Positions 58,881 to 64,000 of a stretch of DNA of 64,000 nucleotides are shown here, in pieces. Made by a program: the position numbers and the translations under genes. Below the pieces are notes generated by a model that was not told where the DNA came from, ran no database searches, and saw only the letters and a list, made by a program, of their open reading frames with translations. The DNA comes from Zhengella mangrovi (GTDB taxonomy: Bacteria > Pseudomonadota > Alphaproteobacteria > Rhizobiales > Rhizobiaceae). The first letter of the stretch is position 1. The number at the start of each line of letters is the position of its first letter. The stretch spans positions 1 to 64,000 of the forward strand of contig NZ_PDVP01000002.1 of assembly GCF_002727065.1 (NCBI RefSeq), written 5' to 3'.

Positions 58881-60272
58881 ATGACGCGAGCCAGGGCATA
58901 TCAAGCAGCGGGACTGGCCTTGGCGGCGCTTGGCCCCGGCGTGACGCCGGCATGGGCACATGTGTCGGAGGGCGGGCTGATCCTGCTGCTGCCGACCGGC
59001 GTCTACATCACGTCGGGAGTCGCGGCCGTCGTCCTGACGATCCTTGCGCTGCTGCTCCTGCCGCGCGGCGTGACGGGTGCGCTGTTCGCCAGCCTGCGCC
59101 TGCCGCTTTCCGCCATCGAGGGGCTGCGGACAGCGACCCGGCTGCTGGCGCTTGCCCTGCTCCTTGCCCTGGTTGCCGCCGGCTTTCTCGGCACCCGCGA
59201 TCCACTGGAAAATCCGCTACCGCTGATGCTCTGGACGGTTTGGTGGATCATGCTCGCCTTCCTGCAGGCGCTCGTGGGTGATCTCTGGCGCTGGATCAAT
59301 CCGTTCGCGGGCGTTGCCTGGCTCGTCGGGCGCGCCGGGCGGCGCAACGGTATCGCGAGGCTGCCGGAACACTTCGGCATGCTGCCTGCCATCGGTCTCT
59401 ACCTTTGCTTCGCGATCTTCTACCTTGCCGATATCGCGCCGGACGACCCGGACCGGCTGGCCGCGGTGGTGAGCGGCTATCTCGCCTTCACGGCGGCCAT
59501 GATGGTCATTTTCGGCCCGGATACCTGGCTGGAGCGTGGCGAATTCGTTTCCGTTCTGATGGGCCTGCTTGCGCGGGTGGCACCACTCGCCCGCCGTGAG
59601 GACGGGTTGCGGCTCGGCCTCTGGGGCCATGCCATCGCGCACGGGCGGGCGCTGCCGGCGACGTTGTGCCTCCTGATCCTGATGATCATGGCGACCGGGT
59701 CCTTCGACGGCATCAACGAGACCTTCGCCTGGCTCGGCTTCATCGGTGTCAACCCGCTGGAATTTCCCGGCCGCTCGGCCGTCTGGCTGTCAACCGTGCT
59801 GGGTCTCCTGGCCACCATGGCGGTCTTCGTGGCGGTGTTTGCCGCCGCGATCCGGTCCGGCGTGTGGCTGGCCGGAGAGACCGACCGTTTCGGCGAGGCG
59901 TTCCGGCGCCAGGCGCCGGCGATCCTGCCGATCGCGGCGGGCTACCACCTGGCCCACTACCTCTCGGTGGTGCTCGTCAACGGCCAGTATGTGCTGGAAA
60001 TGCTGACCCATGCCTTTCACGAGCACGGCGCGCAGGACGAGGTGACCACCGGCTTCCTCAATGCCACCGACACGGTGCGTGTGCTGTTCCTGACCCAGGC
60101 AGGCGCCGTCGTTGCCGGCCACGTCATCGCCATCATGGCCGCGCACGCGATCGCGCTTTCCATGTTTCCCTCCAACCGCAAGGCGCTCGCATCGCAGCTT
60201 CCCCTTATCGCGGTCATGATTGCCTTCACCCTGTTCGGGCTGTGGCTGCTGGCGACGCCGCGCGGGGCCTGA
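58881..60272 (+). CDS. Polytopic membrane protein of unknown function
   Basis: Protein of 463 residues. It begins with a signal-like hydrophobic segment, followed by AHVSEGG, then about ten hydrophobic segments and a large central hydrophilic loop with Arg/Glu pairs. The His near the N-terminus and two conserved-looking His-rich stretches, GYHLAHYLS (about 354-362) and HAFHEHG (about 376-382), may bind metal or haem. I do not recognise the family with confidence. It lies divergent from hyuA and 93 bp before the ABC-transporter genes, so it is likely part of the same catabolic unit. AAGGAGG is 14 bases before the ATG, a long spacing. Confidence 0.72.
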   Translation: MTRARAYQAAGLALAALGPGVTPAWAHVSEGGLILLLPTGVYITSGVAAVVLTILALLLLPRGVTGALFASLRLPLSAIEGLRTATRLLALALLLALVAAGFLGTRDPLENPLPLMLWTVWWIMLAFLQALVGDLWRWINPFAGVAWLVGRAGRRNGIARLPEHFGMLPAIGLYLCFAIFYLADIAPDDPDRLAAVVSGYLAFTAAMMVIFGPDTWLERGEFVSVLMGLLARVAPLARREDGLRLGLWGHAIAHGRALPATLCLLILMIMATGSFDGINETFAWLGFIGVNPLEFPGRSAVWLSTVLGLLATMAVFVAVFAAAIRSGVWLAGETDRFGEAFRRQAPAILPIAAGYHLAHYLSVVLVNGQYVLEMLTHAFHEHGAQDEVTTGFLNATDTVRVLFLTQAGAVVAGHVIAIMAAHAIALSMFPSNRKALASQLPLIAVMIAFTLFGLWLLATPRGA

Positions 60273-60365
60273 GCGGAACCGTTTGAAAAGGCTGGACTCC
60301 GTGCCTGACCTTGCGCAAGGTTACCGCCGACGGGACTTGGCGCCCGCCTTCCAGAGGAGAACGTG

Positions 60366-61670
60366 ATGACGACCAATGACAAGAAAGACCTGCTTGCCAC
60401 GCGCCGCGACATCCTGAAAGGCGCAGCCGCCGGCGCTGGCGCGCTGGCCGCGACGAGCGCCCTGCCCGGCTTCGTCCGCTACGCGCAGGCGCAGTCCTCC
60501 GAGCCGATCAAGATCGGTTTCCAGGTTCATCGCACCGGCATCGGCGCGGCCTACGGACGCTGGTACGACCGCGTGACGACGGCGGCCGCCAAGCTGATCA
60601 ACGACGGCGGCGGCATCAACGGCCGCCCGGTCGAGATCATCGCCGAGGACGATGGCACCGATCCCAAGCGCGGCGCGGAAGTGGTGGAGAAATTCGCCAG
60701 CCAACACAAGTGCGACATCGCCTACGGAACGCTGTTCTCCCACGTCGTCATGGGCTCGGCGCCCCGCGCCGGCGAACTCAAGATTCCCTATTTCGTGGTC
60801 TCCGAGGGCCATCACGTCGCCTCCGGCGCCCTCAACCGCTACACGCTGCAGCCCGGCATCTGCGACGTGAAGAGCCAGGTGAAGTCGATGGCGCCCTTCG
60901 TGACGCAGAACCTCGGCAAGAAGGTCACGATGATCTTCCCCGACTATGCCTTCGGTCACGATCACCGCGACTTCTTCTCCGCCGCCGTCGAGGCGAATGG
61001 CGGGCAGATCATCGAGAAGATCGCCATTCCGCCGACGGAAACCTCGTTTACCCGCTATTTCCCGAAGATCCCGCGCGAGACCGAGGTTATCTACCACGTC
61101 ATGGTCGGACCGGCGGTGCTGACCTTCGTCAAGGAAATGGGCGAGTTCTACGGGCCGAACAAGCCGCAGATCTTCGGCTTCATCGACAGCCTGGAAGCGG
61201 TCGACCTGAACAGTCCCGGGCTGGAATTCCTCGACGGCACCTATTTCTGGGAAGGCATGCCGCGCTACGCCCAGGCCGACCAGACGCCCTACGACAAGTT
61301 CTACCGCGACCATGTCGGCGTGGACGGCAACGGGGCATCGACGGCCGATGCGAAGGACGTGTCGACCTATGCCCACATGTTCGGCTGCTGGGAAACGCTG
61401 TTCGTCATCAAGGCCGGCATGGAAGCCGCCGGTTACCAGGGGACCGGCGACCGGACCAAGCTGATCGAGGCGGTCGAAGCCATGACCGACATGGCGCAGT
61501 CGAACGAGCATCCGCAGGGTGCCAAGCGGTTCAACGGCAAGACGCACCAGGTCTTCGGACCGCAGTACATCTCCAAGGTGGAAGGCGGAAAGCTGGTGGT
61601 GCAGCACCAGACCAGCATCGAGGACGGCCTGTACGACGACGAGGTCGACTACACCACGCAGGCGCTCTGA
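60366..61670 (+). CDS. ABC transporter substrate-binding protein, branched-chain amino acid/urea/amide type
   Basis: Periplasmic binding protein of 434 residues. It has a twin-arginine-like signal (TRRDILKGAAAG, 12-23, cleavage near residue 43) and then a type I periplasmic-binding fold of the Leu/Ile/Val-binding superfamily (IKIGFQVHRTGIGAAYGRW at the start). The ligand is unknown; these proteins range from amino acids to urea, amides and aromatic acids. GAGGAG lies 6-7 bases before the ATG. It is followed by a hairpin and two permease genes, so it feeds the LivH/LivM-like channel. Confidence 0.92.
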   Translation: MTTNDKKDLLATRRDILKGAAAGAGALAATSALPGFVRYAQAQSSEPIKIGFQVHRTGIGAAYGRWYDRVTTAAAKLINDGGGINGRPVEIIAEDDGTDPKRGAEVVEKFASQHKCDIAYGTLFSHVVMGSAPRAGELKIPYFVVSEGHHVASGALNRYTLQPGICDVKSQVKSMAPFVTQNLGKKVTMIFPDYAFGHDHRDFFSAAVEANGGQIIEKIAIPPTETSFTRYFPKIPRETEVIYHVMVGPAVLTFVKEMGEFYGPNKPQIFGFIDSLEAVDLNSPGLEFLDGTYFWEGMPRYAQADQTPYDKFYRDHVGVDGNGASTADAKDVSTYAHMFGCWETLFVIKAGMEAAGYQGTGDRTKLIEAVEAMTDMAQSNEHPQGAKRFNGKTHQVFGPQYISKVEGGKLVVQHQTSIEDGLYDDEVDYTTQAL

Positions 61671-61703
61671 GCGCACAAACGGGGGATAGCGACGGGGATC
61701 AGC

Positions 61704-61737
61704 ACCGCGCCGGCTTGATTTGCGGAGCCGGCGCGGT
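61704..61737 (+). promoter_or_regulatory. Intercistronic hairpin between the binding protein and permease genes
   Basis: ACCGCGCCGGC/GCCGGCGCGGT forms an 11-bp perfect stem with a 12-base loop, 34 bases past the binding-protein stop and 15 bases before the permease start. It has no U-run. Such hairpins usually protect the upstream message so that the binding protein is made in excess over the permease. Confidence 0.6.
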
Positions 61738-61751
61738 CCACCTTCCTGACC

Positions 61752-62633
61752 ATGGATTTCGGGCCTTACCTCTTTCTCGCCTCGCTTGAAGGCGCCGTCA
61801 CCGCGGCGGTCCTGGCCCTCACGGCGGCCGGCCTGTCGCTGGTCTTCGGCATCATGCGCGTGGTCAATGTCGCCCACGGCGAATTCTTCATGCTGGGCGC
61901 GGTGATCGCCTGGTGGGTGGCGTCGCTGGCCGGGGGCCACCCGGCAGTCGGGTTCGTGCTGGCGCTCGTCATCGCACCGCTGATCGTGGCCGCCATTGCC
62001 GCGCTGGCCGACTTCCTGGTGCTCAAGCGCGTGCAATACGACCCGGAACGCACCATCGTGGCGACGATCGGCCTGCTCTACATCATCCAGCAGACCGTGC
62101 TGATGACCTACGGACCGGAAGCCCGGCCGGTCGAGGCACCGTTCAACCACCGGATCTATTTCCCGTGGTTCGGCTATTCCACCTACAAGTTCTTCGTCAT
62201 CGGCGCGGCCATCGCGCTGCTGCTGGGCCTCTGGCTGGTGATGACGCGCACGCGGCTCGGCATCGTGCTGCGCGCTACGCAGCTCGACCGGGAGACGGCG
62301 CTCGCCTTCGCCATTCCCGTCGAGCGGGTGTACGCGCTGACCTTCGGACTGGGGGCCGGCCTGGCCGCGCTCGGCGCGGTGCTCGTCGTGCCCATCCAGC
62401 AGGCGCACTACCTGATGGGCGGCGATCCGCTGCTCCTTTCCTTCATCGTGGTCATCATCGGCGGGCTCGGCAGCCTGGCCGGCACCGTTGTCGCCGCCGT
62501 GCTGATCGGCATGAGCGACGGCATCATCTCGGTGTTCTTCTCACCGACGCTGGCCAAGATCATCGCGACGCTGGCCGTGGCACTCGTGCTGGTATTCCGG
62601 CCGCAGGGCCTGTTCGGGAAGGCGGCGCGATGA
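61752..62633 (+). CDS. Branched-chain amino acid-type ABC transporter permease (LivH-like)
   Basis: Inner-membrane permease of 293 residues with about eight hydrophobic segments. VNVAHGEFFMLGA near residue 38 and the later GAALVLGLWL and GGLGSLAGTV stretches are family hallmarks of LivH/UrtB proteins. It pairs with the LivM-like permease, whose gene overlaps its stop by 4 bases (ATGA). The substrate is set by the binding protein encoded upstream. Confidence 0.93.
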   Translation: MDFGPYLFLASLEGAVTAAVLALTAAGLSLVFGIMRVVNVAHGEFFMLGAVIAWWVASLAGGHPAVGFVLALVIAPLIVAAIAALADFLVLKRVQYDPERTIVATIGLLYIIQQTVLMTYGPEARPVEAPFNHRIYFPWFGYSTYKFFVIGAAIALLLGLWLVMTRTRLGIVLRATQLDRETALAFAIPVERVYALTFGLGAGLAALGAVLVVPIQQAHYLMGGDPLLLSFIVVIIGGLGSLAGTVVAAVLIGMSDGIISVFFSPTLAKIIATLAVALVLVFRPQGLFGKAAR

Positions 62634-63574
62634 CCCCGACGGCCAAGGCCTTCCTGCTGCATGGCGGCCTCGTGCTGGCGCTGGTCGCCGGGCATTTCAT
62701 CCTGCCGGAATACCACCAGGGGAACCTGGCACGCATCATGGCCCTGGCCGTCTATGCCATGGGCTACAACGTGCTGTTCGGCTATTCCGGCCTGCTCAGC
62801 CTCGGCCACGCGATGTTCTTTTCCGCCGGCATGTACGGCATGGGCCTGTCCGTCCAGCACCTCGGCTTCGGTGCCGGGCCGGCCTTCGTCTGCGGCATAC
62901 TCGCAGGCGTGGTGCTGGCCACGGCGGTGGGAGTGCTGGCGCTCAGGACGACCGGCGTCGCCTTCATGATCGTCACGCTGATGTTTTCCCAGGCGGTCTT
63001 CCTGACCATCCTCTATTTCACGCCATGGACGCGCGGCGATGAAGGCTTCGTCATCCAGCCGGTCGACCGCATGCTGTTCGGCATCGACCTGTCGGACGCC
63101 ACCTACCGCTATTTCGCCGCGCTGGTGCTGTTTGCAATCGTGATGCTGGCAACGTCCCGGCTCATCCAGGCGCCGTTCGGCCGCGTGCTCATCGCCATTC
63201 GCGAGAACGAGGAACGCACGCGCATGCTGGGCTACGACGTGTACCGCCACAAGCTCGGTGCCGTCATCCTGTCGGGAACGATCTCGGCCGTCTCCGGAGC
63301 GGCCTACGGGCTGCTGTTCGGTTACGTGGGCGCCAGCTTCGCCTCGGTGCAATATTCCATCCTGCCGCTGCTGTGGGTGCTCCTGGGCGGCGCGGGCACC
63401 ATCGTCGGCCCCTTCCTCGGCACGCTGTTCATGTTCTACCTCATCGACCTGACGAGCAGCATCACCACGGCCTACATGCTGCTTGCCGGTGCCGCGCTGG
63501 TACTGCTGACCCTGTTCGCGCCCGAGGGGCTTGCAGGCTCGTTCCGCAGGAGGCTCGCGCCATGGCTGCCGTGA
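62630..63574 (+). CDS. Branched-chain amino acid-type ABC transporter permease (LivM-like)
   Basis: Second permease, 314 residues with about nine hydrophobic segments. GYNVLFGYSGLLSLGHA and the EAA-like loop FGRVLIAIRENEERTRMLGYD (partly quoted) mark the LivM/UrtC family. The EAA-like loop docks onto the ATPase. Its ATG overlaps the LivH stop, and its end overlaps the start of the ATPase gene by 13 bases, a tight transporter operon. Confidence 0.93.
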   Translation: MTPTAKAFLLHGGLVLALVAGHFILPEYHQGNLARIMALAVYAMGYNVLFGYSGLLSLGHAMFFSAGMYGMGLSVQHLGFGAGPAFVCGILAGVVLATAVGVLALRTTGVAFMIVTLMFSQAVFLTILYFTPWTRGDEGFVIQPVDRMLFGIDLSDATYRYFAALVLFAIVMLATSRLIQAPFGRVLIAIRENEERTRMLGYDVYRHKLGAVILSGTISAVSGAAYGLLFGYVGASFASVQYSILPLLWVLLGGAGTIVGPFLGTLFMFYLIDLTSSITTAYMLLAGAALVLLTLFAPEGLAGSFRRRLAPWLP

Positions 63575-64000
63575 CGCCGCTGCTGTCGACCCGCGGCCTG
63601 TCGAAAAGCTTCGGCGGGTTGCGCGCCGTGCACGCCGTCGACTTCGACCTGCCGGAGGGCCAGATCCGGGCGCTGATCGGCCCGAACGGCGCCGGCAAGA
63701 CCACTTTCGTCTCGCTTCTTTGCGGGAGGATCACGGCAGACGAGGGCAACGTGCACTTTGCCGGGCGCGACGTAACGGCCCTGCCCGCCCACAGGCGCAT
63801 CCAGGCGGGCATGGCCTACACGTTCCAGATCACCTCGGTCTTTCCCCGGCTCAGCCTGCACGAGAACATCGCGCTGGCGGCGCGGCGTCGGCTCGGCCAC
63901 GATCGCGAGGGCGTCCGCGCGGCAGTTGGCCATGCGCTGGACATGGTGGGCCTGGCAGGCCGTGCCAACCAGCTGGCCGGCGACCTGTCCTATGGCCACC
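63562..64000 (+). CDS. ABC transporter ATPase (LivG-like), N-terminal part (cut by window edge)
   Basis: First 146 codons of an ATP-binding protein. Walker A GPNGAGKTT is at residues 40-48, with the Q-loop-type segment TFQITSVFPRLSLHENI further on. The spacing resembles LivG/UrtD-type ATPases. AGGAGG lies 9 bases before the ATG. The Walker B and signature regions lie beyond the window. A LivF-like partner probably follows. Confidence 0.93.
   Translation, partial: MAAVTPLLSTRGLSKSFGGLRAVHAVDFDLPEGQIRALIGPNGAGKTTFVSLLCGRITADEGNVHFAGRDVTALPAHRRIQAGMAYTFQITSVFPRLSLHENIALAARRRLGHDREGVRAAVGHALDMVGLAGRANQLAGDLSYGH

Overview
The window is a gene-dense, uniformly GC-rich stretch of bacterial chromosome with almost no mobile DNA. 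Gene order and gene types point to an alphaproteobacterium, most likely of the Hyphomicrobiales (Rhizobiales). The signs are trpD-trpC-moaC-moeA-lexA, the lpxD-fabZ-lpxA-lpxI-lpxB cluster with LpxI instead of LpxH, bamA-rseP-cdsA-uppS-frr-pyrH-tsf-rpsB, kdsA-eno-ftsB-pdhABC-lpd-lipA, a PdhB that carries its own lipoyl domain, and a LexA box of the alphaproteobacterial GTTC-N7-GTTC type. The genus cannot be fixed from the sequence alone. I saw no tRNA, rRNA, CRISPR array, insertion sequence or prophage gene.

Layout. 0-5.2 kb: the start of glmS (cut by the window edge), glmU, a DMT-family exporter, ccdA, secG and tpiA. 5.3-11.6 kb: a plus-strand run with a PpiD-like periplasmic chaperone, tryptophan (trpD, trpC) and molybdopterin (moaC, moeA) genes, ending in lexA, which is preceded by a clear SOS box. 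11.6-11.9 kb: an imperfect tandem repeat with no gene. 11.9-18.2 kb: an FTR1-type iron permease, ComEC, gltX and gltA. 18.3-31.5 kb: one long minus-strand block running from ribosomal protein S2 and EF-Ts through UMP kinase, ribosome recycling, undecaprenyl-PP and CDP-diacylglycerol synthesis, the RseP protease and BamA to lipid A synthesis. It is an envelope and translation superoperon.

31.6-38.1 kb is more accessory: a flavin reductase/nitroreductase pair, a secreted beta-rich protein, an orphan TadG-like von Willebrand A protein, two overlapping genes for secreted proteins (IalB-like plus SH3b; MliC lysozyme-inhibitor-like) and a methyltransferase. 38.1-50.3 kb: a COQ10/START protein, lipA, a GlsB/YeaQ protein, lpd, a DUF465 protein, a GDSL hydrolase, pdhC-pdhB-pdhA, ftsB, eno and kdsA, so lipoate synthesis sits beside the lipoyl-dependent pyruvate dehydrogenase. 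50.3-53.4 kb: a VOC protein, two tandem paralogous micro-proteins of 47 and 50 residues that I do not recognise, and ilvD.

53.5-64 kb looks like a catabolic and uptake island arranged around one divergent promoter. Leftward are hyuA-hyuB (ATP-dependent hydantoinase/oxoprolinase family) and a flavin monooxygenase. Rightward are an unknown polytopic membrane protein and a branched-chain-amino-acid-type ABC transporter (substrate-binding protein, two permeases, first ATPase cut by the window end). Together they probably import and open or carboxylate a small cyclic or amide-type compound whose identity the sequence does not show.

The best candidates for undescribed biology are the paired C-x10-C/NLFE micro-proteins, the hyuAB-monooxygenase-transporter island with its palindromic divergent promoter, and the secreted IalB/SH3b-MliC pair.
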